From Luteibacter sp. UNCMF331Sha3.1 (lineage in GTDB: Bacteria; Pseudomonadota; Gammaproteobacteria; Xanthomonadales; Rhodanobacteraceae): a DNA stretch of 64,000 nucleotides. Under the pieces are notes generated by a model. It saw only the letters and a program-made list of their open reading frames with translations. It did not search any database and was not told the origin of the DNA. The stretch is from positions 1,387,004 through 1,451,003 of the forward strand of contig NZ_FOBU01000001.1 in the NCBI RefSeq assembly GCF_900109915.1. Direction: 5' to 3'. Positions 10,365 to 19,633 of this stretch are shown here, one piece after another. The position numbers were made by a program, and so were the translations under genes. Within the stretch, counting starts at the first letter, position 1. The number at the start of each line of letters is the position of its first letter.

Positions 10365-11657
10365 TCAGAGCACCCTCAGCTGCGCGATGACATCATCGAT
10401 GGCGGCTCGCTGCATATCCATGACGGCGGCGTCGACACCGATCTCCAATGCACGTTTGCGCAGGGTCTGAAGTGGCTCGACCATCTTTCGCAAGGCATCG
10501 ACCAGTAAGCCCTGATCGATGCCGCTCGCCGATGCCGCCTGAGCGGCGACGCTGGCCCAGCGCGGATACCCGCCGTCGTCGTCGTTCTCCCAGCGGGTAA
10601 GTCGCGGAATGCCGTCGGGGTGCAGCATCATGGGCACGAAGTCGAACAAGGGCGTGAGGCCGATGAATCCATCCTCGCGGCGCTGGATCGCGGTATTTCT
10701 CGCGTGGTTGTCCTTGTTGCCCAACACGACGTTGGCGACATCGCGGCGAAGGTATTCAGCGACGTCGCGCGAAGGATGCGTGCATACGGCGGCCAATCGT
10801 TCGCACACCGTGTTGTGCGTGAGCCGCAGGCCGAAGCCTGCAAGGCCGCAAAGGGAGGCGACGCTTTCCTGCGCATAACGGCGCACGTCATGACCGACGA
10901 CCTCACGATCGAACCGGGGAATGAAGAGGGTACGTGCGGTGCCTCGCATCTCACCTTGCACGTGCAGGCCGAGATGTCGCGCGAGCGCCATGTACGGCGC
11001 CTCGAGCCGAAGGATCGTCGCCAGCGCCTCGTTGGAGCCGCGTGCGAACTTCACCAGCCAATGGCCCGCGGTGTCTTCGTCCGGCAACGCATGGTCGAGG
11101 TAGAAAAGCCCATCGCGCCCCTCGGCAAGCAGAATCTTCGGCCACTCGCCTTGCACACCCGAAGAACCGGCGACGAACAAGCCATGCGTCGCGAGGTATT
11201 CCGAGAAGACCTCGCCGCGATCGATCACCTCGCCTTCGGTGAATCCCCGCCGATCGGTCAGCGCGTGACCCCGCAGCCGCTCGGCGGCCTGACGCACGCG
11301 AATGTTGCCGATGGGGTTGCCCGCGCCGGCCATCAGGAGCTGCCAGTCCGCCGTGGCGGTGGCCGTCTCCGGCAGGCCAAGCTGACGCAGCAGCTCCTGC
11401 CGACCGTAGCCCTGAGGGAGCAGGTCCATGAGGAAGGGAGGCCAGGTGGCCGCCCGAAGTCCTTCAAAGGAAACGGGCACGTTGACACTCAACGCCGCCG
11501 CATCGACGCGCCCATCGTGCTCTACCACATAGAGGGTGCCGTACTGTGTCTCGGTCGCCGCAGACCACCCAAGCTCGACGGCGGACCGCAGTTCCACGGA
11601 CGCCGCATCGACCCATTGGCCGGCGATGAAGACTTCGAGGTCGACTGGCGTGTCCAT
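10365..11657 (-). CDS. HipA-like Ser/Thr kinase toxin
   Basis: The 430-residue protein has the HipA N-terminal lobe followed by the kinase core. VAGSSGVQGEWPKILLA near residue 165 aligns with the Ser-containing P-loop of HipA. VVLGNKDNHARN is the catalytic loop (Asp and Asn), and LFDFVPM is the metal-binding D-F-x block. HipA phosphorylates glutamyl-tRNA synthetase in E. coli and halts translation; other family members use other tRNA synthetases, so the target here is unknown. I prefer the ATG at 11657 over an in-frame GTG two codons upstream. It precedes the antitoxin-like gene instead of following it. Confidence 0.85.
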   Translation of the reverse strand: MDTPVDLEVFIAGQWVDAASVELRSAVELGWSAATETQYGTLYVVEHDGRVDAAALSVNVPVSFEGLRAATWPPFLMDLLPQGYGRQELLRQLGLPETATATADWQLLMAGAGNPIGNIRVRQAAERLRGHALTDRRGFTEGEVIDRGEVFSEYLATHGLFVAGSSGVQGEWPKILLAEGRDGLFYLDHALPDEDTAGHWLVKFARGSNEALATILRLEAPYMALARHLGLHVQGEMRGTARTLFIPRFDREVVGHDVRRYAQESVASLCGLAGFGLRLTHNTVCERLAAVCTHPSRDVAEYLRRDVANVVLGNKDNHARNTAIQRREDGFIGLTPLFDFVPMMLHPDGIPRLTRWENDDDGGYPRWASVAAQAASASGIDQGLLVDALRKMVEPLQTLRKRALEIGVDAAVMDMQRAAIDDVIAQLRVL

Positions 11658-11817
11658 ATGCACGCATTTGTATCACATATAGGCCGGCCGTCCAGCTTAG
11701 TTATGATAGTTGTGCGTGCATTCGTAGCATTCGGCCCCAACCTTGGATCGTCCGGGCACGAACGCGGTGCCCGACAGACACCCGCCGCCCCATTCGCTAC
11801 ACTTCCCGCCCGCACGC

Positions 11818-11893
<76 letters not shown>

Positions 11894-12118
11894 ATCGACT
11901 CAAGCCGCTTCCACGCATATGCGGGAAACCATAAAGTGGCCGCATTGGGCACATTAAAGTGGATGTACAAGCATATTCTGTCCGGACGTCAGAGTATGGC
12001 GCTTAACCGACCATAGTTATGTTGAGTTGACCAAATGTCGGCGCTGCGCGATCCAACATAAGTTGGGCCTAAGCAGACAAACTATCGCGGACGTCCGATA
12101 AGTTGGGGCGCGCGATGA

Positions 12119-12430
12119 CCGACCCGGCTGCTGATCGGACGTTTCGCATCGATGGTAGAGGCAGAAGTTCGGCGCGGCGTTCCCCGATCATATGTTTCTC
12201 ACAGCGACGACCTGGCCGCTCTGCGAGGTCGACTGAATGAAACAAGGCAGTTCTCCACGCTCGCCGCTAGGTCGCATGCCCTAGCCTGTAGCTATGCCGA
12301 ATTTTCGATCGATATACCGCTGAACCAGGCGCTGAGGACTGCCTTGGGTTGGCTCTTCAAAATTGGTCGGTCTCTCCGCAACAAAAGGCGCCTCAGAGAT
12401 TTGTCTCTGGTGTGTCCCACCGTCGCAACT
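12119..12430 (+). pseudogene. McrC-like restriction subunit, internal fragment
   Basis: An in-frame stop at 12116 precedes the fragment. The readable peptide includes AEVRRGVPRSYVSHSDDLAA, then LRGRL, and after about 20 residues CSYAEFSIDIPLNQALRTAL. This order (rRGl-x-Y, then lRGRi, then YdEFt-D-pLN) is the core pattern of the McrC/5-methylcytosine restriction family. McrC proteins are usually about 350-450 residues, whereas similarity here covers about 100 and ends near ATRCPAP. No McrB GTPase is present. I read it as a remnant of a lost defence locus next to a tRNA. The family match is from memory of the pattern and needs a profile search. Confidence 0.5.
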
Positions 12431-12507
12431 CGCTGCCCAGCGCCGCGCAAAATCGAAGACCAGCGCTGTAACCTTAACCACTATTTTAACGATGAGCATC
12501 CGCGCCT

Positions 12508-12852
12508 ATGCACGAGGCACCAACCTCAATATTCGTGCTTGCCATGGTGATGAACGTGTTCTTATGGGCGCATTTAGTTCTGGCCTTGGTAGTTCGCTTC
12601 GCTGTTCGCCATGACAAACGCGCGGTAGACGCCTTCTTTGCTTCTGAATCGCCCCGGGGACTTATCCTGCATCGGTCGTATTTTATGCAGGTGAAGCTGT
12701 TCTTCCCTTGGATATCAGTCCATGGCACGGACCGACATTCGATGACCCTCAGGACGTTGATCTGGGCAGCCAGGGTTGCCGGTTTGGGCCTGATCATCGC
12801 GTTCGTTCTTCTGATAGCCAACTTTATCTATCTCGCGTCTAGCGGGGCGTAA
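12508..12852 (+). CDS. small membrane protein of unknown function
   Basis: The 114-residue protein has two strong hydrophobic segments, roughly residues 8-30 (IFVLAMVMNVFLWAHLVLAL) and 85-108 (AARVAGLGLIIAFVLLIANF), separated by a basic soluble stretch. I do not recognise a family. The surrounding DNA is AT-richer than the core genome and the gene follows a McrC remnant, so it may be cargo of an old insertion beside the tRNA gene. No convincing ribosome binding site was seen. Confidence 0.45.
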   Translation: MHEAPTSIFVLAMVMNVFLWAHLVLALVVRFAVRHDKRAVDAFFASESPRGLILHRSYFMQVKLFFPWISVHGTDRHSMTLRTLIWAARVAGLGLIIAFVLLIANFIYLASSGA

Positions 12853-13360
12853 GCAATGCCAGGCGGTGACGATGTGCTGACCTGCCCTGCCCTCAGCAGC
12901 CGCACCAGTGATCGTTCTGAAAGTCCGTGGGTCAAGGTTCGAATGCATACGTTCGGAGCTTGTCCGGCGCATACCGAGCCCACCCGAAAACCGAACCAGG
13001 GAATGGAGAGGCCGGGCACCAAGGTGCTCGCGGGCACCTCACTATCCGTGCGAACAGGCGTCATCGCAAAACATGGCCATGGAGAACCTTGGCCTGGAGG
13101 AACAGATCACGAAAGCGCAGCACCTGACGTGGTTTCGTCTTGCGGACGCAATGACTTCTGGCACAGATAAACGCGACCCACATCCCCTTTCGCGCAACTC
13201 GCCACATCAACCCTAGCGAATTCTCCCAGATTGACTACTATCCCAAGATGCCGGAGTGGGCGGCGGGGGACAGCGTGTCCTTTCGAATAGCAGTCTAGAC
13301 GTATCTTCGCCCGTCCGAGTCCTTACGCTTTCTGATACCCAGACGGAGATCGCAGCGCGC
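12853..13360. other. intergenic stretch, no supported gene
   Basis: The 508 bases carry only weak open frames. One starts with ATG at 13073 and reads MAMENLGLEEQITKAQHLTW for 47 residues to 13216, but lacks a ribosome binding site and recognisable similarity. A partial TTCGAAT motif near 12941 resembles a tRNA T-loop but has no folding partner. The final 100 bases presumably hold the promoter of the oxidoreductase gene at 13361. Confidence 0.4.
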
Positions 13361-14941
13361 ATGACCGACGAATCGAAGATCGATACCAAGCAAGCCACGC
13401 CCAATGCTGAGGCGAAGCCCGCCGCCCCGCAGGCTAGCGTCAGCCTGTCGCGCCGCAACTTCATCGCGGGCTCGGCGCTTGCCGCCACCGGCCTGCTGAT
13501 CGTGCCCCGCCACGTCCTCGGCGGCGTAGGCCACGTGTCCCCCAGTGATCGCCTCAACATCGCCGGCATCGGCGTGGGTGGCATGGGCAAGAGCAACATG
13601 CGCGCGCTGGCGGGCGAAAACATCGTCGCGCTTTGCGACGTCGATTGGGGCTATACCGATCGCTCCTTCCAGAAGGCGTTCGCTGATATCGGCCCGTCGC
13701 AGGCGCGGCTCGACAAGATGCCGCCGGGCGCGAAGCGCCTCAAATTGCAGCAGGAAATCGAGCTGACCAAGCAGCTCTCCGTGCAGTACGCCAAGGCCAA
13801 GCGCTACACCGACTTCCGCCGGATGCTCGAAGAGCAGAAGGACATCGACGCGGTCGTCATCGCCACGCCCGATCACCTCCACGCCACGATCGCCAGCGCG
13901 GCGATGAGCCATGGCAAGCACGTGTACCTGCAGAAGCCGCTGACGTGGTCGATCCACGAGGCGCGCTTCCTGTCGAAGAAGGCCCTCGACAATCCCAAGC
14001 TCGTCACGCAGATGGGCAATCAGGGCCATTCCTCCGACGATGCCCGACTGGTGAACGATTACATCGCGGCCGGCGCCATCGGCGAAGTGCGCGAAGTGCA
14101 TGCGTGGACGAATCGTCCGCTCGCGTATTGGCCGCAGGGCATTCCTCGCCCGGTCAAGGTACCTGCGCCGGGTCCGGCGGATTGGGACATGAATGCCGTG
14201 ACGGCTCGCCTCGCGAACGCCATGGCGGGCAACTATCCGCTGCCGAAGGGTCTGGAGTGGGACCTGTTCCTGGGCCCCGGCCCGGTCGTCGATTACCACC
14301 CGGTCTATCACCCGTTCAACTGGCGTGGCTGGACGGATTGGGGCGTCGGTGCCATCGGCGACATGGGCGCGCATCTGCTCGATTCGCCGTTCTGGTCGTT
14401 GAACCTTGGTCTTCCGACGTCCATCGAGACCGTTTCGACGCCGTTCGATAAGGTGTCGTACCCCATGGCCACCGAAACGCATTTCGACTTCGCCGCGCGC
14501 GGCGACATGCCGCCGGTCAAGCTCACGTGGTACGACGGTGGACTCGTGCCGCCCGGGCTCGAAGCGCTCGGCGCAGGTCAGATGCCGGACGGCGGCACGC
14601 TCTACGTCGGTTCGAAGGGCAAGCTCGTGCATGAAACCTATGGCGAGAATCCGCGCCTGTTGCCGAAGTCGTTGCACGACTCGGTGGGAAAGCCGCCGCA
14701 GACGGTCGCACGCATCAAGACATCGCATGAAATGAACTGGGTGGATGCCTGCAAGGGCAAGGCCGAAGCGTCGTCGCCGTTCCCGTATGCCGCGAAGCTC
14801 ACGGAAATCATGCTGCTGGGCGTCGTCGCCCTGCGGGCTGGCGGCCGGATCGAGTACGACGCGGCGAACATGCGCATCACCAACAAGCCCGACGCCAATC
14901 AGTTCCTGCAGCGCGACTACCGCAAGGGCTGGACGCTCTAA
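13361..14941 (+). CDS. Tat-exported Gfo/Idh/MocA-family oxidoreductase
   Basis: The 526-residue protein has a polar N-terminal tail, then the Tat motif [15 protein letters not shown] at about residue 28, so it is probably exported folded with its cofactor. The Rossmann region reads [17 protein letters not shown], followed by [15 protein letters not shown] and [11 protein letters not shown], the family's conserved E/Q-K-P block with Gln replacing Glu. The C-terminal half is the usual substrate-binding alpha/beta domain. Length and signal match the periplasmic sugar oxidoreductase branch. It converges on the LacI-type regulator gene (stops overlap by four bases) and probably belongs to the same sugar regulon. 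Confidence 0.88.
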   Translation: MTDESKIDTKQATPNAEAKPAAPQASVSLSRRNFIAGSALAATGLLIVPRHVLGGVGHVSPSDRLNIAGIGVGGMGKSNMRALAGENIVALCDVDWGYTDRSFQKAFADIGPSQARLDKMPPGAKRLKLQQEIELTKQLSVQYAKAKRYTDFRRMLEEQKDIDAVVIATPDHLHATIASAAMSHGKHVYLQKPLTWSIHEARFLSKKALDNPKLVTQMGNQGHSSDDARLVNDYIAAGAIGEVREVHAWTNRPLAYWPQGIPRPVKVPAPGPADWDMNAVTARLANAMAGNYPLPKGLEWDLFLGPGPVVDYHPVYHPFNWRGWTDWGVGAIGDMGAHLLDSPFWSLNLGLPTSIETVSTPFDKVSYPMATETHFDFAARGDMPPVKLTWYDGGLVPPGLEALGAGQMPDGGTLYVGSKGKLVHETYGENPRLLPKSLHDSVGKPPQTVARIKTSHEMNWVDACKGKAEASSPFPYAAKLTEIMLLGVVALRAGGRIEYDAANMRITNKPDANQFLQRDYRKGWTL

Positions 14942-15981
14942 ACGCTGTCGACACCTCGTGTCGCGGGTCCGGTGGACCCGCGCACGACCAGCTCGGCCGA
15001 CAGCACGCGCTTGCGCGGCGGCACGTCCGGCTCGTTGAGTATCTCGATCAGCATCGTCATGGCTTCGCGACCCAGCGCGTTCTTCGGCTGGGACACGGTC
15101 GTCAGCGGTGGCGAGGTGTAGCGCGAGTAACGGATGTCGTCGAAGCCGACCACCGAGACGTCTTCGGGAATGCGCAACCCGCGCGAGATCAGCGCGCGCA
15201 TCGCACCGATGGCCATTTCGTCGTTGGAACAGAAGAGCGCGCTGAAGGACCGTCCCTGCGACAGGAACAGCTCCACCGCGCGCTCGCCCGCTTCGATGGA
15301 GAAGTCCCCGACCGCGGTCAGCGCGGGGTCGGCGGCGATGCCGGCGCGCTGCAACGCGAGGTGGTAGCCCTGCTCGCGATCGACGCAGATGGGGCTCGAC
15401 GCGGGTCCGGCGACGAAGGCGATGTCGCGGTGGCCCAGCGTCACGAGATAATCCACGGCGGCCGCGGCCGCCGCGACGTTGTCGACGTAGACACTGGAGA
15501 TGGCGCTGTCCTTGACGTACTCGCAGGCGTTGACCAGCGGCAGACGTCCATCGATCGGGATAGGCGGCACGCGGTGGAACATCGTGATGATGCCGTCCGC
15601 CTGGCGCGCCGCGACCATGTCGGCATACGCCTGTTCGCGCACGAGATTGCTCTGCGTCTCACCCAGGAGCACGGAATAGCCATTCTCGTAGGCGACGTGC
15701 TCGATGCCGCGGATCACTTCCGAGAAGAACGGGTTGGTGATGTCGGGAAGCAATGCCACGATCAGCCGCGTGCGCGCGGTGCGCAGATTGCGCGCCATCG
15801 CATTGGGCGTGTAGCCAAGACGCTTCACGACCGCGTGGATGCGCTCGCGCGTTTCCTCGCTCACGAGCTCGGGCCGCTGCAAGGCGCGCGACACGGTGGC
15901 AACGGAGACGTTGGCGATCGCGGCGATTTCCTTCACCGTACGCACGCGTGTGGGCTGCGGCGCAACATCGGTATGTTGCAC
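14938..15981 (-). CDS. LacI-family transcriptional regulator
   Basis: With the GTG at 15981 the protein has 347 residues, typical for the family. The helix-turn-helix is [20 protein letters not shown] with the hinge helix [12 protein letters not shown]. The periplasmic-binding-protein-like domain follows ([20 protein letters not shown] through [17 protein letters not shown]). A GGGAGAGAAG ribosome binding site lies just before the chosen GTG; longer frames run through an operator-like palindrome and lack family sequence. It is divergent from the oxidoreductase/MFS/dehydrogenase operon and probably represses it until a sugar ligand binds. Confidence 0.92.
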   Translation of the reverse strand: MQHTDVAPQPTRVRTVKEIAAIANVSVATVSRALQRPELVSEETRERIHAVVKRLGYTPNAMARNLRTARTRLIVALLPDITNPFFSEVIRGIEHVAYENGYSVLLGETQSNLVREQAYADMVAARQADGIITMFHRVPPIPIDGRLPLVNACEYVKDSAISSVYVDNVAAAAAAVDYLVTLGHRDIAFVAGPASSPICVDREQGYHLALQRAGIAADPALTAVGDFSIEAGERAVELFLSQGRSFSALFCSNDEMAIGAMRALISRGLRIPEDVSVVGFDDIRYSRYTSPPLTTVSQPKNALGREAMTMLIEILNEPDVPPRKRVLSAELVVRGSTGPATRGVDSV

Positions 15982-16098
15982 CTTCTCTCCCTGCCCGTTT
16001 CGCTTCGAATCCCCAGCACTCACGCCCGTTCCATCCCTCTCTGATTCCGCCGCGCCCTGATCGATACCTGCCGAGGACACCTTCAATGCTGCACTGCA

Positions 16099-16114
16099 AT
16101 GTAATGGATTACAT
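16099..16114. promoter_or_regulatory. LacI-type operator candidate 1
   Basis: ATGTAATGGATTACAT is a palindrome with only the central two bases unmatched. It sits between the divergent regulator and catabolic operon, 117 bases upstream of the regulator start, in an otherwise GC-rich region. Size and symmetry fit a LacI-family half-site pair. It shares both ATGTA/TACAT ends with candidate 2. Confidence 0.7.
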
Positions 16115-16245
16115 AAAACCGTTGCAGGCCTCTTCACCCATCTGATACATATCTTGGCATGTCTAGGGCGCGTTACCCGCAAGTCGCCTGGGGAAAACAA
16201 CGAACGCCACGCAGGAGACGGACCTCCGGTCCCGACCCCACGCGG

Positions 16246-16261
16246 ATGTAATCGAATACAT
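16246..16261. promoter_or_regulatory. LacI-type operator candidate 2
   Basis: ATGTAATCGAATACAT has the same outer half-sites (ATGTA and TACAT) as candidate 1 and a central CG typical of LacI/GalR operators. One symmetric base pair is broken (A/A at positions 6 and 11). It lies 77 bases upstream of the first gene of the catabolic operon. Two related sites about 147 bases apart would allow looping or separate control of both divergent promoters. Confidence 0.65.
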
Positions 16262-16337
16262 TTTCGGCGGCATCGAGTCCGTCGGGGGAAAACATGGCAA
16301 GCCAGTCGATCTCGACAAGCGCCAGGAAGAAAGTCCG

Positions 16338-17528
16338 ATGACGCTCGGCATGGGACTCGTCGGCCCCGGCTTCATCGCCGCGCATCATCTCGATGCCGTG
16401 CGTCGTCTGGGCAACGTCGAGGTAATCGGCATCGCCGGCTCCAGCCTCGAATCCACGAAGAAACGGGCGCGCGAGCTGAACGCCGGCCGGGCCTATGCGG
16501 GATACCGCGAACTGCTGGCCGACCCCGCCGTGCACGTGGTGCACAACACCACGCCCAATCATCTGCACCGCGAAGTCTCCCTGGCGGCGCTGCGCGCCGG
16601 CAAGCACGTGATTTCCGACAAGCCCCTCGCGGCGACGATGGAGGAATCGCGCGAGCTCTACGAAGCCGCGCGCGACGCGAACCTCGCGCACGTCGTCACG
16701 TTCAACTACCGTGGCTATCCGCTCGTGCAGCAGGCGCGCGCGATGATCGCCAAGGGAAAGATCGGCAAGAGCGTGTTCGTGCATGGCTGCTACCTGCAGG
16801 ACTGGCTCACCGACGAGCGCGCGTACACCTGGCGCCTGGATCCCAAGCTGGGCGGTGCGAGCTCGGCGCTCGGCGACATCGGCTCGCACTGGTGCGACCT
16901 GGCCGAGCACGTGACGGGCGCACGCATCGTCGAAGTCCTCGCCGACCTGCATACCGTCGTCGCCGAACGCGAGGTTCCCGATACCGCGGCTAAGGCCTTC
17001 GCGGGCAAGGCGAAGGCGCCCGGCAAGAAACGCAGGATCACCAGCGAAGACGTGGCCAGCGTGCTGCTTCGTTTCGACAACGGGGCGCGTGGCTGCGTCA
17101 CGGTCGGTCAGGTGCTTCCGGGCCACAAGAACGATCTGCGCCTCGAGGTCAACGGACGCGAAGGGTCGATCGCGTGGCGCCAGGAACAGCCCAACGAACT
17201 GTGGCTCGGCCATCACGCCAAAGCGAACACGGTCCTCACGCGCGATCCCGCGCTCATGGATCCGACCGCACGAGGCTACGCCCACCTGCCCGCGGGTCAC
17301 CCCGAAGCCTGGGCGGATGCGTTCCGCAACATCATCGCCGACGCCTATGCGTGGATCCGTCGCGATGCCCGCGCGGACGCGAAGCCGATCGCGCTGCCCA
17401 CGTTCGCCGACGGCTACCGCAACAGCCTTCTGGTCGACGCGATGCTCAGGAGCCATGCCGCCGGTGGCGTGTGGCAACCGGTCACAGACCCTCTCGAAAC
17501 CAAACGCACAACGAGGAAACGCGGATGA
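16338..17528 (+). CDS. Gfo/Idh/MocA-family oxidoreductase, cytoplasmic
   Basis: The 396-residue protein lacks a signal peptide. It has the NAD(P)-binding start MGLVGPGFIAAHHLDAV, then TTPNHLHREVSLAAL and the EKP-type block HVISDKPLAATMEE near residue 95. The substrate domain has GALGDIGSHW-like sequence (SSALGDIGSHWCDL), whose His is a conserved catalytic residue. It is the first gene of the operon opposite the LacI-type regulator and overlaps the transporter gene (ATGA). A plausible role is reduction of a 3-keto-sugar back to the sugar, but direction and substrate are inferred. Confidence 0.9.
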   Translation: MTLGMGLVGPGFIAAHHLDAVRRLGNVEVIGIAGSSLESTKKRARELNAGRAYAGYRELLADPAVHVVHNTTPNHLHREVSLAALRAGKHVISDKPLAATMEESRELYEAARDANLAHVVTFNYRGYPLVQQARAMIAKGKIGKSVFVHGCYLQDWLTDERAYTWRLDPKLGGASSALGDIGSHWCDLAEHVTGARIVEVLADLHTVVAEREVPDTAAKAFAGKAKAPGKKRRITSEDVASVLLRFDNGARGCVTVGQVLPGHKNDLRLEVNGREGSIAWRQEQPNELWLGHHAKANTVLTRDPALMDPTARGYAHLPAGHPEAWADAFRNIIADAYAWIRRDARADAKPIALPTFADGYRNSLLVDAMLRSHAAGGVWQPVTDPLETKRTTRKRG

Positions 17529-18730
17529 AATGGCGCCTTAGAGTCATGATGCTGTTCGAGTTCGCGATCTGGGGCGCGTGGTACGTCACGGTCGGCACCT
17601 GGCTCGGCAAGACGCTGCATTTCACCGGCACGGAAATCGGTGCCGTCGCGGGTACCACCGCCGTCGGCGCGATCATCTCGCCGCTGTTCGTGGGCCTGCT
17701 CGCCGATCGCCTGTTCGACACGCGCAAGGTGCTCGCCGCGTTGCACGTCCTCGGCGCCGTGCTGCTCGTGGTCGCCGCGCAGCAGACCTCTTTCGCGCTG
17801 GTCTACGCCGCCCTGCTCGCCTACAGCCTCTGTTACATGCCGACGCTGGCGCTGACCGCCGCGCTGGCCATGCGCCACATCTCGAATCCCGAGCAGGAAT
17901 TCGGTGCCATCCGCGTCTTCGGCACCATCGGCTGGATCGTGATGGGCCTGATCGTGGGCGCCTGGGGCGTGGAAGCCACAGCGTCGCCGCTGCTGCTGGC
18001 CGCGGGCCTGTCGGTCGTGATGGCGGGTTATTGCTTCACGCTCCCCGCCACGCCGCCCCTCGCGCGCAACACGCGCTTCGAGTTGAAGCACGCACTGCCG
18101 CTCGAGTCGATCCACCTGCTCCGCGATCGTTCGATGGCCGTGTTTGCGCTGGCATCGTTCCTGATCTGCATCCCGCTCCAGTTCTACTACGCCTTCACCA
18201 ACCTCTTCCTCAACGAGGTCGGCGTGGTCAACGCCGCCGGCAAGATGACCGGCGGGCAGATGTCCGAACTGTTCTGCATGCTGCTCATCCCCTGGTTCTT
18301 CCGCCGCCTCGGCGTGAAGTGGATGCTTGCCGTCGGCATGCTGGCATGGGTGATCCGTTACACGATGTTCGCCTACGGCGACGCCGGCAGCATGATGTGG
18401 ATGCTCTGGCTCGGCATCATCCTCCACGGCATCTGCTTCGACTTCTTCTTCGTCGTGGGCCAGATCTACATCGACCGCGAGGCGCCGCCGGCGCTGCGCG
18501 CGGCGACCCAGGGCCTCATCACCTTCCTGACGTACGGCCTCGGCATGTTCGTCGGCTCGTGGTTGTCCGGCGCCGTGGTGCAGGCCTATACGAAGGGCGA
18601 GTCGGCACACGACTGGACATCGATCTGGCTGATCGCCGGCGGATTCGCCGCGTTCGTCTTCGTACTGTTCGTCGTGATGTTCAAGGACCGCAAGTCGGTG
18701 GCCACCGCGCCCGCCGCTCGCGCCAACTGA
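17525..18730 (+). CDS. MFS sugar/nucleoside:H+ symporter-like transporter
   Basis: The 401-residue protein has about twelve hydrophobic segments and starts MKWRLRVMMLFEFAIWGAWY, the pattern of the NupG-like nucleoside:H+ symporter branch of the MFS. FGAIRVFGTIGWIVMG and RAATQGLITFLTYGLG are the other conserved segments. Its start overlaps the upstream oxidoreductase stop. Given the neighbours it probably imports a sugar, a 3-keto-sugar or a small glycoside released in the periplasm. NupG-like proteins are often annotated as nucleoside carriers, but context argues for a carbohydrate. Confidence 0.88.
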   Translation: MKWRLRVMMLFEFAIWGAWYVTVGTWLGKTLHFTGTEIGAVAGTTAVGAIISPLFVGLLADRLFDTRKVLAALHVLGAVLLVVAAQQTSFALVYAALLAYSLCYMPTLALTAALAMRHISNPEQEFGAIRVFGTIGWIVMGLIVGAWGVEATASPLLLAAGLSVVMAGYCFTLPATPPLARNTRFELKHALPLESIHLLRDRSMAVFALASFLICIPLQFYYAFTNLFLNEVGVVNAAGKMTGGQMSELFCMLLIPWFFRRLGVKWMLAVGMLAWVIRYTMFAYGDAGSMMWMLWLGIILHGICFDFFFVVGQIYIDREAPPALRAATQGLITFLTYGLGMFVGSWLSGAVVQAYTKGESAHDWTSIWLIAGGFAAFVFVLFVVMFKDRKSVATAPAARAN

Positions 18731-18748
18731 TTCCAGGGAGAACGATTC

Positions 18749-19624
18749 ATGCTGTCTCGCAGGCAATTCCTCGCGCGCTCCGCCATGGCGGGCGCCGTCC
18801 TCGGCCTTGGCATCGGCACACCCGCGAAGCTCCTCGCCGCCGCGTCGAAGAACAAGACCATGGGCATCCAGCTCTACATGGTGCTCGACGCCTACCAGAA
18901 AGACCCCGTCGGCACGCTCAAGACGCTGAAGTCGATCGGTTACGCGGAGATCGAGGCCATCGTCACCACCACGGCCGAAACGCTGCGCGACCAGCTGAAG
19001 GAGGCCGGTCTCGCCTGCCCCAGCATGCACTTCGACAGCCTCGGCTTCGACAAGGGTATCGGCGCCGCGCACACGCTTGGCGCGACGTTCATCGTCAGCA
19101 GCATGCTGCCGGCGATCATGCACAAGGAAAAGGGCGCGACGGGCGACATCACCTATACGCTCGACGACGCCAAGCGGACGGCCGAATACGCCAACCGGCT
19201 CGCGGAAAGGGCGAAAAAGGCGGGATTACAATACGCCTATCATAACCACCATGCGGAATTCACCGATGTCGGCGGCGGCAAGACCTATTTCGACGTCCTG
19301 CTCGCGGAAACCGATCCGAAACTCGTGCAGTTCGAACTCGACTGCGGCTGGGTGCACGCGGGTGGCAAGAATCCTGCCGATTACTTCACGGCGAACAAGG
19401 GCCGTATTCCGCTGATGCACGCGAAGGATTTCCTGCCGGGTAACGCCAAGGACTATCCGGGAGCCGAACTCGGCCGCGGCACGCTGGACTACAAACCGAT
19501 CATGGCGGCCGCCGATGCCTCCGGCCTGAAGCATTGCTTCGTCGAACAGGAAGGCCCGTTCGCCCGTATGAGCTCCCTCGACGCCGCCCGCGTCGACTAC
19601 GACTACCTGCGCCCGCTGCGCTGA
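18749..19624 (+). CDS. Tat-exported sugar phosphate isomerase/epimerase-like TIM barrel
   Basis: The 291-residue protein begins with a clear Tat signal (LSRRQFLARSAMAGAVLGLG, then an Ala-rich cleavage region). The mature part is an AP-endonuclease-2-type TIM barrel: IQLYMVLDAYQKDP, YAYHNHHAEF with metal-binding His and Glu, and ELDCGWVHAGGKNPADY. Exported members of this superfamily act on 3-keto-sugars as isomerases or lyases. A GGGAG ribosome binding site precedes the ATG. Substrate is inferred from the dehydrogenase genes that follow. Confidence 0.85.
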   Translation: MLSRRQFLARSAMAGAVLGLGIGTPAKLLAAASKNKTMGIQLYMVLDAYQKDPVGTLKTLKSIGYAEIEAIVTTTAETLRDQLKEAGLACPSMHFDSLGFDKGIGAAHTLGATFIVSSMLPAIMHKEKGATGDITYTLDDAKRTAEYANRLAERAKKAGLQYAYHNHHAEFTDVGGGKTYFDVLLAETDPKLVQFELDCGWVHAGGKNPADYFTANKGRIPLMHAKDFLPGNAKDYPGAELGRGTLDYKPIMAAADASGLKHCFVEQEGPFARMSSLDAARVDYDYLRPLR

Positions 19625-19633
19625 GGAACACGC

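Noticed and set aside
12930-12990. tRNA-like TTCGAAT sequence as a possible second tRNA or attachment-site copy
   Set aside because: Only the T-loop bases match. No T-stem, acceptor stem or anticodon arm can be folded, and the match to the tRNA 3' end is too short for a direct repeat.
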